NCBI RefSeq assembly: GCF_037081835.1
Contig: NZ_CP146516.1
Span: forward strand, 1,511,501-1,575,500
Source: Spirobacillus cienkowskii
Lineage (GTDB): Bacteria > Bdellovibrionota_B > Oligoflexia > Silvanigrellales > Silvanigrellaceae
Length of the DNA stretch: 64,000 nucleotides
Direction of reading: 5' to 3'
The position numbers and the translations under genes are program-made. Under the pieces are notes generated by a model. The model was given only the letters and a program-made list of their open reading frames with translations, had not been told where the DNA came from and ran no database searches. Shown here in pieces: positions 35,621 to 44,589 of the stretch (within the stretch, counting starts at the first letter, position 1; the number at the start of each line of letters is the position of its first letter).

Positions 35621-36883
35621 TTACGAATTGCTTTTTTTTGCAGAGTAATCTTCAATAAATTTTTCTAAACCTTTTTCTTTTAATTCTTGTAAAATTTTTT
35701 TTTCTTGAATGAGAGCGGGTTCTTGTGCTATTGCAGCCTGAAAAGAGTTGACCGCACTTGATATATTACCAGAGCGAAAATACGCCATGCCTAAATTAAA
35801 ATACACAACGCCTTTGTATTTATTAAAAAACTGCAAGGCATTTTCATAAAACTGAATTGCTTCTTGCACATTGCCTTTTTTTACTAACGCAACTCCACGA
35901 TTATTAAAAAAACTCGCCAAAGCGCTGCTTTCAAAATTACCTTCAATTTTATCAAAAAACGTTTTTGCGTTACTAAAATTTCCTGTTACCGATGATGTCT
36001 TTACCATCCCTGCAAGCGCGCCCGCATTTGTTGCATCGGTTTGTAACACTTCATCATATTTTTTTTCTGCTCCAACAACATTATCCAAACCTAATAACGC
36101 ATCTCCAATCATGACTTTATGATGCAAATTATGAGGACTTTTTGCTTCTAAACGTTCAAAAATCACCAAAGCCTCTTCAAAATTTCCAGCCAAACACAAT
36201 GCCTTGCCTAGAGTGCTTAATGTTCGTAGATTTTCGTGCGAACGATTTTCGCCTCCTTGACTCAGCTTGTCTTTTAAAAATTGAATAGCATCTAAATATT
36301 TTTTATGTTGTATCCGAATTTCTCCACCTAAATAAGCATATTTAGGATTATCTTGAATCTCTTTTTCGATATCAATACTTTCTTTTAAGAGCGCTTCGAT
36401 AGCTTGAGAATCAGCCTGATGTAGCAACCGTTGTAGGTTTTTAAGCTTCGCAACAACCGATTGGCTATTGAGATAAGCCATTCTTGCTTGTTCCATTTTT
36501 GCCGTAAAATCAAAAACATTAACAACCTTGGGCATTGTATAGTAAATATCGATTTCACTCATTAAAAACGTATCTTCTTCTGCAAATGCTGCTGAACAAA
36601 CAATCAATTCAATATGATCAAATTCTGAACCGGCTTTGATTTTTTGTGAAAAAAGATGACCAGACATCCCTGACATATTCCAGTCAAATAATATCATATT
36701 AACCTTAGCACCTTCTTTTGCTAAAATATCGAGCCCTTCTTGAGCTGTTGCGGCATTAATAACCTCATAATTGCCATTTTTGGTTAAAGCCCCCATAAAA
36801 AAAGTTCTTAAGTCGGTTTTTTCTTCTATAATTAAAACACAAACTTTATTGTTATTTTGTTTGTTTTTAGTGTCTTTTGTCAT
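35621..36883 (-). CDS. Receiver domain fused to TPR repeats
   Basis: A 420-residue protein. The N-terminal receiver domain (about 13-130) has phosphoacceptor Asp67 in LFDWNMSGMSG, an acidic pair in IEEKTD, Ser in VCSAA and Lys116 in TMPK, so it should be phosphorylated. It is followed by a helical linker and about six TPR-like repeats (about 170-410) such as ALASFFNNRGVALVKKGNVQEAIQFYENAL. Such proteins use phosphorylation to control binding of partners. The gene is near the HPt protein and cheA, but not in one operon. Confidence 0.85.
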   Translation of the reverse strand: MTKDTKNKQNNNKVCVLIIEEKTDLRTFFMGALTKNGNYEVINAATAQEGLDILAKEGAKVNMILFDWNMSGMSGHLFSQKIKAGSEFDHIELIVCSAAFAEEDTFLMSEIDIYYTMPKVVNVFDFTAKMEQARMAYLNSQSVVAKLKNLQRLLHQADSQAIEALLKESIDIEKEIQDNPKYAYLGGEIRIQHKKYLDAIQFLKDKLSQGGENRSHENLRTLSTLGKALCLAGNFEEALVIFERLEAKSPHNLHHKVMIGDALLGLDNVVGAEKKYDEVLQTDATNAGALAGMVKTSSVTGNFSNAKTFFDKIEGNFESSALASFFNNRGVALVKKGNVQEAIQFYENALQFFNKYKGVVYFNLGMAYFRSGNISSAVNSFQAAIAQEPALIQEKKILQELKEKGLEKFIEDYSAKKSNS

Positions 36884-36942
36884 ATTTTCGCCTTGTAATA
36901 ACAGCTACTTTTTTATCTTATAGAAATATAACAGAGTTTTTT

Positions 36943-39069
36943 TTAAATAAAAGAATAGGGGTCAACATCAACCCTAAGAAATGCTATAAATTCCTTACTT
37001 GTTAATATGTGACTCGGTATCAATTGAATAGGTTTGAATTCTTTAATACTACTGACACAAATTTGAATTCGATATTCGTTATTCAATTTTTCGAGTGGCG
37101 CAGGATACGGTCCTCCAAGGCGAACTTCAGTGGCTTTATATTGATTTTGTTGCCAAAAATTCATTAACGCCTCTCTTAAAGACACTCCCATGCTCATTGC
37201 TTTGTCTTTATTTTTGTGTCGCAACTCAAGCAGCACTTGCCTTGAAAATGGTGGATGAAATCCCATTTTTCTAAATTCGAGCTCGCGTTCAATAAAATCT
37301 CTCACATTATTTTGTAATGAAAGCGTCACAATAGGATGCTCAGTCAGCAGTGACTGCACAACAACCAGCCCATTTTCTGTGCCACGTCCCGCTCTCCCCA
37401 TTGCTTGTGTTAGCAGTTGGAAGGTTCGTTCTGCTGCGCGAAAATCAGGTAAAAACAGCGAATCTTCAATGTGCAACACAACCACAAGTGTCACATTTGG
37501 AAAATCATGTCCTTTGGCTAACATTTGAGTTCCAACCAGACAATCAACGTCACCACATTTAAAAGTTTCAATAATTTGCGTCAACCGTGAGTGACTTGTT
37601 AACACGTCTCGATCAAGTCGTGCAGTCTTTAATCCAGGAATCGCGACTCGCAACTGCTCTTCAATATTTTGGGTTCCTACACCTTTATGAATAAAATGCG
37701 CAGAACCGCATGATGGACATGATTTCCGCATGGAAGTTCGAAAATCACAATAATGACATATCTCAACTTGTCCGTAATGATGAAGTGTTGTGGTTACAGA
37801 ACAAGAAGGACATTGTAAAGGAGTACTGCAGCATGCACATAACGCAAAATTCACAAAACCACGTCGATTTAAAATGACAATGGATTGCTGCCCCTGTTCC
37901 CATTTTTGTTTAATAAGCTCTATGGTTTGTGGAGAAAATCCGTCATGATTTTCAAATGTAATTTGTGAAGAACGTAATGGATATGTACTTTTTTGTATTT
38001 TATTTGGCAAATTTAAATAATTTTTACTATCAATAAAAAGACTCTCTACAATTTTTTGCGAAAATTTATTCTCCAATTTGTAGTAACAATATTTTTTTTG
38101 AAAAACATTGAACATTGTCTCAACGGATGGAGTTGCCGAACCCAAAATACACAATGCGTTTTCTTTTTTTGCTCGTAAAACAGCCACATCTCTCGCGTGA
38201 AAACCAGGAAATTCTTGCGCCTTATAACTACAATCATGTTCTTCATCAACAATAATTAAACCAATATTTTCGAGCAAACAAAAAACAGAGGTTCTGACCC
38301 CCAATACAATTTTTGCGAAACCCAAATGAATTTTAAACCATTCTTTCTCGTACTCAGTAGAATTTAATCCAGAATGCAAGATTGCTAAACTATCTGCAAA
38401 AATAGAACGAAATTGAACACTCATTTGCGGCGTTAAGGCGATTTCAGGAACAAGAACAAGCACAGTTTTGTTTTGTGCCACAACATGTTGCGCTATTTTT
38501 AAATATATTTCTGTTTTACCAGATCCTGTTACCCCATGTAAAACACAGACACCAATTTGCTGTTGACAAAGCGCTTGAAAAACATTGTTTTGCTCTTGTG
38601 TCAGAATATTTTCTTTATTTTGCGCAATTGGATTATTTTTAACACGCTTTAAAGCGTTTAGTAATTTATATTTATTACTATCATTATCAAATAAAAGTAT
38701 TTTAGCGAGTCTTTTAAATAAAACATTGTGTTTATCTGTATTCCAAATAAAACTAGGAGCCAAACAAGGCACCATTTTTTCAAAAGGTATTAAATAATAT
38801 TCAGCAATCCATTGAAGGACTTCTAAAACTTTAGCTGGAATTTTGGTGGTATATGGGAAAAAACCATTAATTTCTACACAATTAAATGAAGGTTGTTCGC
38901 AAAATCCTAAAAATAATGCCACAAATTTTTTTTGCAGAATAGGCACAAAACACAATTGCCCAATTTCAATATTTAAATATTGTCTTGGAATGATATATGT
39001 TAAAGATAATCCTGTTTTTGCAGCAACTGCAAAAACTCCAAAAATCATATCTTCTTCTTGTAAACTCAT
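36943..39069 (-). CDS. priA: Primosomal protein N' (PriA helicase)
   Basis: PriA restarts stalled replication forks. The 708-residue protein has the N-terminal DNA-binding domain (1-110), helicase motif I GVTGSGKTEIYLK (about 180), motif II DEEHD (about 277), GSATPS (motif III), a zinc-binding region with Cys pairs CACCS, CPSC, CHYC and CPSC (about 420-470), then VGTQMLAKGHDFPNVTLVVV and QAMGRAGRG (motifs V and VI), and a C-terminal domain. All motifs are intact. It is divergent from the HAD gene across 46 bp. Confidence 0.96.
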   Translation of the reverse strand: MSLQEEDMIFGVFAVAAKTGLSLTYIIPRQYLNIEIGQLCFVPILQKKFVALFLGFCEQPSFNCVEINGFFPYTTKIPAKVLEVLQWIAEYYLIPFEKMVPCLAPSFIWNTDKHNVLFKRLAKILLFDNDSNKYKLLNALKRVKNNPIAQNKENILTQEQNNVFQALCQQQIGVCVLHGVTGSGKTEIYLKIAQHVVAQNKTVLVLVPEIALTPQMSVQFRSIFADSLAILHSGLNSTEYEKEWFKIHLGFAKIVLGVRTSVFCLLENIGLIIVDEEHDCSYKAQEFPGFHARDVAVLRAKKENALCILGSATPSVETMFNVFQKKYCYYKLENKFSQKIVESLFIDSKNYLNLPNKIQKSTYPLRSSQITFENHDGFSPQTIELIKQKWEQGQQSIVILNRRGFVNFALCACCSTPLQCPSCSVTTTLHHYGQVEICHYCDFRTSMRKSCPSCGSAHFIHKGVGTQNIEEQLRVAIPGLKTARLDRDVLTSHSRLTQIIETFKCGDVDCLVGTQMLAKGHDFPNVTLVVVLHIEDSLFLPDFRAAERTFQLLTQAMGRAGRGTENGLVVVQSLLTEHPIVTLSLQNNVRDFIERELEFRKMGFHPPFSRQVLLELRHKNKDKAMSMGVSLREALMNFWQQNQYKATEVRLGGPYPAPLEKLNNEYRIQICVSSIKEFKPIQLIPSHILTSKEFIAFLRVDVDPYSFI

Positions 39070-39115
39070 GTTAGAACCTTTAATGAATGTCTAACTCGCG
39101 GAGACTCAAGCTTTT

Positions 39116-39793
39116 ATGAACAGACCCCGTTATGCCTTTTTTGACTTTGACGGCACACTCATTTGCCAAGACTCTTTCCTGACACTTTTCAAGAAAAGTC
39201 TCAAGAACGAACCTTGGAGAATTGTCTTGATTGTTATTATTTCGCCAATATTATTGATTACTTTTTTATTAAAATTAGACAAATCGTTTGCAAAATCTGC
39301 AATATTATGGTCTTTGACAGTTGGCAAATCCAAAAGAGCAATTGTAAAAAATTTGCGTAATATTTTAGCAAAAGAAGGTCAGCAGTTTTGGTTTCAACAA
39401 GCTATTCCTACATTTGAGCGTCTAAAAAAAGAGGGGATTGAAATTGTTGTTGTTACCGCATCGGGATCCATTTGGGTGCGTGGCATGCTCAACGGAAAAT
39501 TTCAACATTTTAAAATTATCATAGGTAGCAAACTTGGTTTTTTTGCTGGAGGCGTTATTTTAAAATCTAAAAATTGTTATAACCAAGAAAAAATAACTCG
39601 CATTCACAACAGTTTGGGTGAAAATTTTATTTGGGAAAGTGCGTGGAGCGATCATATTGCTGATCTGCCAATGCTAAAACAAGCAAAAGAACGATACATC
39701 ATTTGCCCAAAAGAAAAACACAAACAAATTTTTGTAAAAGAGTTAGGAACAAACATGAATATTTTGACATGGACTTCGCAACAAAAATCTTGA
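39116..39793 (+). CDS. HAD-IB family phosphatase
   Basis: This 225-residue protein has HAD motif I FFDFDGTLICQDS (nucleophile Asp), motif II VVTASGS, motif III Lys in the KNCYNQEK region, and motif IV WSDHIADLPML. This is the SerB-like or phosphatidylglycerophosphatase C-like IB group; a hydrophobic stretch near residue 33-52 (IVLIVIISPILLITFLL) suggests membrane attachment, as in PgpC-like enzymes that remove the phosphate of phosphatidylglycerophosphate. The substrate is not settled. It is followed by the HPt gene. Confidence 0.8.
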   Translation: MNRPRYAFFDFDGTLICQDSFLTLFKKSLKNEPWRIVLIVIISPILLITFLLKLDKSFAKSAILWSLTVGKSKRAIVKNLRNILAKEGQQFWFQQAIPTFERLKKEGIEIVVVTASGSIWVRGMLNGKFQHFKIIIGSKLGFFAGGVILKSKNCYNQEKITRIHNSLGENFIWESAWSDHIADLPMLKQAKERYIICPKEKHKQIFVKELGTNMNILTWTSQQKS

Positions 39794-39860
39794 CGTTTAC
39801 TTAATTCATTCATGGATTAAACTTAGTTTATAAGTTTCGTAAGTAAAAGGAAACAAACGT

Positions 39861-40220
39861 ATGAGCGCTCACATCAATCAACAAACTATTGAAGGCCTAA
39901 AAATGCTTGAAGAAGATGGAGAGCCTAGCTTTTTAATTGATTTGATTGAAACACTATTAAAAACATCGCCTGCAAAACTTGTCAATATTGAAAATTTTTT
40001 ATCTGCAAACGATCTCGTCGCTGCAGCCAAAGAATCACATTCACTCAAATCAAGTGTTAGAGCTTTGGGTGCCGATATATTAGGTGGTATCTGCCAAAGA
40101 TTAGAAGATCTCAAATCAACAACAAATTTTGATGATGCTAAAAAAATATATATCGAATTAAAAGCTGAGTATGAAGTTATTGCTCAAGAACTCACTTCTA
40201 TAAAAGATAAAATGAAATGA
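39861..40220 (+). CDS. Free HPt-domain phosphotransfer protein
   Basis: A 119-residue, all-helical protein with the HPt signature ESHSLKSSVRALGADILGGICQRLEDL, where the His (about residue 57) accepts phosphate. Stand-alone HPt proteins relay phosphate between hybrid kinases and response regulators. AAAAGGAAACAAACGT precedes the ATG. The next gene begins in its stop codon (ATGA), so it is co-translated with a deacetylase, which is an unusual pairing. Confidence 0.82.
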   Translation: MSAHINQQTIEGLKMLEEDGEPSFLIDLIETLLKTSPAKLVNIENFLSANDLVAAAKESHSLKSSVRALGADILGGICQRLEDLKSTTNFDDAKKIYIELKAEYEVIAQELTSIKDKMK

Positions 40221-41176
40221 TAAAAAAATTTAATTTTTTATCATTATTTTTATTAAACTCCTTCCCTTCTTTATATGCTTTTGCACAGCAAAATAATTCT
40301 TTTAAGTTTTTAAAGACAATAGAAATTGGAATTACCATTGATGACTTAGCCGCAGCTGGAATAGAATCAGCCTCAATTTCGCGAGAAGAAATTTCAAATA
40401 AAATTATTGAGGCATTGAGTTCTCACAAAGTGCCTCAAGCTTATGGCTTTGTAAATGGAATCTTGATTCAAGATACTAAATTAAAATTTAAAATTTTAAA
40501 TGATTGGAAAAAATCGGGTCATTTACTTGGGAATCATACATATTCTCATAGCAATCTTGCTAAAGTTGATTCTGAATATTTTATTCAAGATATTGAAAAA
40601 AATGAAAGTACTTTAATTGATCACGCCTCAAATTTTGAAGAATTAAAAGTTTTTCGCTTTCCTTATTTAATGGAAGGTACAAATCAAGAAAAAAGGTATG
40701 CGATTAGAAGCTATTTTAGCGAAAGAAAATATAAAATTGCGCAAGTTTCTATTGATTCTGGTGATTGGATCTACAATGAAGCATTTATCCGTTGTAAGGA
40801 CGCAAAAAACGAAGCCGCAGAAAAAGAAATAATTGAAAAATATATTCAAAATGTAGCAAGTGTTTTAAAATACCAAGAAAAATTATCAAAACTGATTTAT
40901 GGTATAAATAGAAAAACACCTCATATTTTACTTTTGCATTACAATGCACTCAACGCCTTTGCACTTAAGGATTTACTCGAACAATTAAAAAAAATGAATG
41001 TAAAATTTATTTCTTCTCCTATTGCAATTAATGATCAAATATTTCAAATGGATCCGGCTGTTTATATGAACTCAGGAATTCCTTTTTACGAACAAGTACG
41101 ACGCTCTTTAAAATTAAAGTATGATGAACCATTACCTGAAAATCACAGCAATTGGCTTAAAAATTTATGCAAATAA
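40217..41176 (+). CDS. Polysaccharide deacetylase (NodB domain), secreted
   Basis: A 319-residue protein with a signal peptide (cleavage likely after AFA at about residue 23) and a NodB-type domain. Metal-binding motifs are GITIDDLAA (Asp42, Asp43) and GNHTYSHSNL (His107, His111); RFPYLMEG follows as motif 3. The usual late His motif is likely ILLLHYNA near 238. It would remove acetyl groups from GlcNAc or xylan-like polymers in the periplasm or outside. It is coupled to the HPt gene and runs tail to tail with the exopolysaccharide outer-membrane gene (2-bp gap). Confidence 0.85.
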   Translation: MIKKFNFLSLFLLNSFPSLYAFAQQNNSFKFLKTIEIGITIDDLAAAGIESASISREEISNKIIEALSSHKVPQAYGFVNGILIQDTKLKFKILNDWKKSGHLLGNHTYSHSNLAKVDSEYFIQDIEKNESTLIDHASNFEELKVFRFPYLMEGTNQEKRYAIRSYFSERKYKIAQVSIDSGDWIYNEAFIRCKDAKNEAAEKEIIEKYIQNVASVLKYQEKLSKLIYGINRKTPHILLLHYNALNAFALKDLLEQLKKMNVKFISSPIAINDQIFQMDPAVYMNSGIPFYEQVRRSLKLKYDEPLPENHSNWLKNLCK

Positions 41177-41178
41177 AT

Positions 41179-42162
41179 TTACAAAGTAAGATTTAAAGAC
41201 ACACCCAATTCCTTTGAAATCCAACTCGTTCCACTTTGCGAAGAATCAATATGATTATAAAAAATTGAAGCATTGTGATCATTTCTATTACCTAATGTTA
41301 ACTTAGTAGAAAAATTAAAACCATTTCCTTCAGCTTTTGAGTCATTGTCATAAATCCTATTATAATCAAAATTAACACTTATAGAAAAAAAATCTTCAAT
41401 AATTGAAATCTCAGCTTCTGTACGCGCACCATAGCCTAAATATCCGCTTGGAGACCAATAATTTGATGTTGTAGAAGAATATGCTGTGTATTCAAGGCCA
41501 ACTCCAAACCATATCCAGGGTGTTGTTGTTGAAAGACCATAAAGTAACGATAAATTTGAGACTGACTTTTGATTGCCATCGTTGATCAATAAATAATCCT
41601 GAGAAAATCTGCTCATCCAATCTTCATGATAACGAATTGTTATTAATCCAAATAATTTTGTTACAAGCAAAGCATCTGATATAGAACCTGGTTGCAATGA
41701 AAAAATATAACCGCTGTCTCTTGCAACACCAATAAATCCACTAAATATTTCTGATAATACAAAAGTTGTTTTACTTTCTCCAACAAATTCTATAAATTTT
41801 TTTTGATGAAAAGAATCATAATAATTATTTATCCCTAAAGAAATATTTTGATAAAAATTTGGCGAGGATTTGTGACCAATCGTGAATAATACTCTTTCAC
41901 CAGAATAATTATCAATTGTATTAAATCCCTGAATGTAAAAAATAGAACCCCCATAGTCCCATGCTGTATCTTGTTCATTAAGATAACTGTATAAAATATC
42001 TCTGCGATGATTAGTAAATTCAAAGTTTGTTGTATGAAAAAATGAGGAATCTGAAATTAAAGTATAAGAATATTTAGCAGAGCTTAAAGATTGCTCTTTT
42101 GGATAAACCTTAAAGTTACAAATTAAAAATATAAAAATAAAAAAAATTACTAAAAAATTCAA
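41179..42162 (-). CDS. Predicted outer-membrane beta-barrel of the exopolysaccharide operon
   Basis: This 327-residue protein has an N-terminal signal peptide and no other hydrophobic helices. The mature part has many alternating aromatic strands, for example WIWFGVGLEYTAYSST and ISVNFDYNRIYD, and ends in LGVSLNLTL, as expected for a beta barrel although the last residue is Leu rather than Phe. The role as exporter of the polysaccharide, comparable to the PgaA barrel, is inferred from the operon. The start is a TTG with GAGGAAAT upstream, directly after the preceding stop. Confidence 0.62.
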   Translation of the reverse strand: MNFLVIFFIFIFLICNFKVYPKEQSLSSAKYSYTLISDSSFFHTTNFEFTNHRRDILYSYLNEQDTAWDYGGSIFYIQGFNTIDNYSGERVLFTIGHKSSPNFYQNISLGINNYYDSFHQKKFIEFVGESKTTFVLSEIFSGFIGVARDSGYIFSLQPGSISDALLVTKLFGLITIRYHEDWMSRFSQDYLLINDGNQKSVSNLSLLYGLSTTTPWIWFGVGLEYTAYSSTTSNYWSPSGYLGYGARTEAEISIIEDFFSISVNFDYNRIYDNDSKAEGNGFNFSTKLTLGNRNDHNASIFYNHIDSSQSGTSWISKELGVSLNLTL

Positions 42163-42164
42163 AA

Positions 42165-44267
42165 TTAAATTTCCTCTAATGTAAATGTACTTTCTTTATC
42201 TATTTTTTTAATTTTTAAAATTGTCATTTTATTCAAATCATCTTTTATTAATTCTAGATTACTATTTTGCAAAAAACGATAATCTTGCATGTTTGGTAGA
42301 TCTAAGTATACATACAAATCTGTTACAATAAATTTATTTTTATTTATAATTGAAAAATTAAATTTATCTACATTTTCATCATAAATAAAATCAAAACTAA
42401 TATTATTTTTTTCATTCCACCAATCTGAAACCATTATAAAATTTGCCTTCCATACTTTTTTATTTTCTAAAAATTTTAAAAAAAGATCTACTCCTTTTAT
42501 CATATTTTTTTCGGATGCTTGCTTTGATGGAAAAATAAAAAAAACGCCTCCATTTAAAAATTCAACTTCACTTAAATAATTAAGAAGGCCTCTCAAAATT
42601 AATTCTGGACTATAAATTTTTGCAGAAGTAAACAAAGATTTTTCTTTGCTATTAAGTAGTGGAAAATAAAGAAAATTGTTTTCTGATATATATAAAGGAG
42701 ATAATTGAAATAAATTTTGATCACCAATAAAATATGTAAGCTTATTTTGCATTGCAGAATTTAATGTAACAGGATCAAATTTAGACTGCGGTGGTTTAAA
42801 TCCAAATACCCTGCTTTGCCAATATTCTTCTAGCAAAATTCTAGCATTTTGAATACTTTGAAATTGATTTGATAATGATGTTTTTTCTAAAATTCCATCA
42901 TTTTCGCTCAAAGTAGCCATTTCAATTTTTTCACTATGTTCATTTTCAAACTCTAGTGACTTTTTTAAAATATTCTCAGAAGAAATAAATATAGTCGTTG
43001 GATAATCATATTTGTTAAAAACACTTTTGTATGAATTTGTTACATCTGAAACATCTTCAACTTCTATTGAATTGACAATAACTGTAGGCGCTCCATTTTT
43101 CCAAACAGACACTTCGGCCATTGGATAACGCATTAGCCATTGCAATGAACGAACCAAAAACAAATCTCGATAAAAGTTTTCGGCGACACTCAAATCACCT
43201 GCCACTTTATTTGGTTCGATATTAAGCCAAGACAATCTATTATGAGCATTCTTAAAAAAAATTCCGCGAACAATTTTATTGTGATTTTTACTATGTGTTT
43301 TAACCTGTGCAAGAGAATTGGACTCATAACAAGAAACAGCCCCTTGACGATTTATGGCGTAAAATTCCTGATTAATTGGATACCAATTTAACACCAAGCC
43401 CGGTGAGGCAGACATCCAAGGAATTGTATTGGCTGCAAATACAGTCGGGTATTTGATTTTATGTTCTAAATTACTAATAAACTCTATACCCAGCGATTCT
43501 TGAAATAATTCTTTTTGATAAGCAACTCCATTTTCATCAAAAACCCCTATTGGACCAGTAAGTAGAACATTAATATTACTATTTAAAATATTTTGAATTT
43601 CTTCTTTTAATTTATTGTCAATATGAGTTAATTGTGGAATTATCAGCAAATCATCTTTATCTATATTTGATAAATTTTTTATTAATTTAAATTTAATTTT
43701 ATAATTATTAAAAAAATTAGACCATATTTTAATTGATTCTTTATGGTACTTTAACAATGAATTATTATTTTCGTAAATTATAATTTTTTTATTTTTTAAA
43801 GTATCTATATATTTTTTTAAATTATTAATTTTTTTTTCAGAAATGAATTCTGCAAATTTAGGATTTTCTAATTGAGTATTAAGTTTGTACTCTTTTAAAA
43901 CACCTTTTTCTTGCAAAATATTATAGGTTTGAGTATCTATTTTCTTTTCACCTATTTTAAAATAATTAACTATATAAACACTAATTAAAGACAAAAATAA
44001 AATTGCACTAATTATTCCAAAAAAAGAGGTTAGTGTTTTTTTATCGCTTAATTTATTATTAAATTCATTTTCTTTTACACCTACGTTAACCTTAATATAT
44101 GGAGCATATTTTTTAAAAAAAATACCTTCTAAATTTTGCTGATTGTTTTTTTCTTTTATTTTTAATAACTGTTTTACTCTATACAAAAAATACGTTACTA
44201 ACGTAATAAATAACGTTGCTAAGCATAAAGATAAAACTATTATACTAAGTAAATTTTGTACTATCAA
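42165..44267 (-). CDS. Membrane-anchored deacetylase-like protein lacking metal-binding histidines
   Basis: A 700-residue protein with two transmembrane segments (about 5-29 and 81-102), an alpha/beta domain (about 110-380) and a NodB-like domain (about 394-560). In active relatives the second motif has an H-x-x-x-H pair; here the place reads ATLSEND (451-457), while the first-motif acidic segment EVED (402-405) and the FKPP segment (490-493) remain. The last 150 residues form a beta-rich domain. It may be a polymer-binding or scaffolding subunit, as catalysis seems lost. The start is a TTG overlapping the stop of the GT2 gene (TTGA), so it belongs to the same operon. Confidence 0.7.
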   Translation of the reverse strand: MIVQNLLSIIVLSLCLATLFITLVTYFLYRVKQLLKIKEKNNQQNLEGIFFKKYAPYIKVNVGVKENEFNNKLSDKKTLTSFFGIISAILFLSLISVYIVNYFKIGEKKIDTQTYNILQEKGVLKEYKLNTQLENPKFAEFISEKKINNLKKYIDTLKNKKIIIYENNNSLLKYHKESIKIWSNFFNNYKIKFKLIKNLSNIDKDDLLIIPQLTHIDNKLKEEIQNILNSNINVLLTGPIGVFDENGVAYQKELFQESLGIEFISNLEHKIKYPTVFAANTIPWMSASPGLVLNWYPINQEFYAINRQGAVSCYESNSLAQVKTHSKNHNKIVRGIFFKNAHNRLSWLNIEPNKVAGDLSVAENFYRDLFLVRSLQWLMRYPMAEVSVWKNGAPTVIVNSIEVEDVSDVTNSYKSVFNKYDYPTTIFISSENILKKSLEFENEHSEKIEMATLSENDGILEKTSLSNQFQSIQNARILLEEYWQSRVFGFKPPQSKFDPVTLNSAMQNKLTYFIGDQNLFQLSPLYISENNFLYFPLLNSKEKSLFTSAKIYSPELILRGLLNYLSEVEFLNGGVFFIFPSKQASEKNMIKGVDLFLKFLENKKVWKANFIMVSDWWNEKNNISFDFIYDENVDKFNFSIINKNKFIVTDLYVYLDLPNMQDYRFLQNSNLELIKDDLNKMTILKIKKIDKESTFTLEEI

Positions 44268-44589
44268 ATATCAAGTCCTTTTCTTTCAAGTTTTGCCCAA
44301 GTCATTGGCAGCTGTAATATTTCATCTAAAATAGAAAAAAACTTAACGACTTCAATCGAAAAACCATAAGTCACTCTATTAATTGCAGCGTAAAAAAGTA
44401 ATTTTATCGACTGCTTCTCATTTACAACACAAAATAAAGTTAACACTATATCTAATACAATAAGTTGCAAAAAAAAGTATCCCATGAAATCATGCGTTCC
44501 ATAAACTAAAGTATGAGTAATAGCAAAAATTCCAAAAATAAAATTTGCTACAGGTATAAATAATGATTCTATAATTAAATAATTAATAA
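44264..44589 (-). pseudogene. 3' part of the GT2 polysaccharide synthase gene, cut off by the IS element
   Basis: This stretch encodes the last 105 residues of the synthase, with membrane helices such as FIPVANFIFGIFAITHTLVYG and the C-terminal MTWAKLERKG of PgaC-like enzymes. It is in frame with the 5' part at 45609-46631 when the IS and one 8-bp copy are removed. A shorter frame can start at an ATG inside it (44485), but it has no catalytic residues. Confidence 0.85.
44582..44589. repeat. Target-site duplication, left copy (ATTAATAA)
   Basis: This 8-bp sequence is repeated directly at 45609-45616 on the other side of the IS element. The match is exact. With low-complexity AT-rich DNA, chance is not negligible, but the in-frame repair of the gene supports it. 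Confidence 0.75.

Noticed and set aside
44264-44485. Separate 73-residue membrane protein gene
   Set aside because: It is the C-terminal end of the GT2 synthase; the frame continues upstream without a stop to the IS insertion point.
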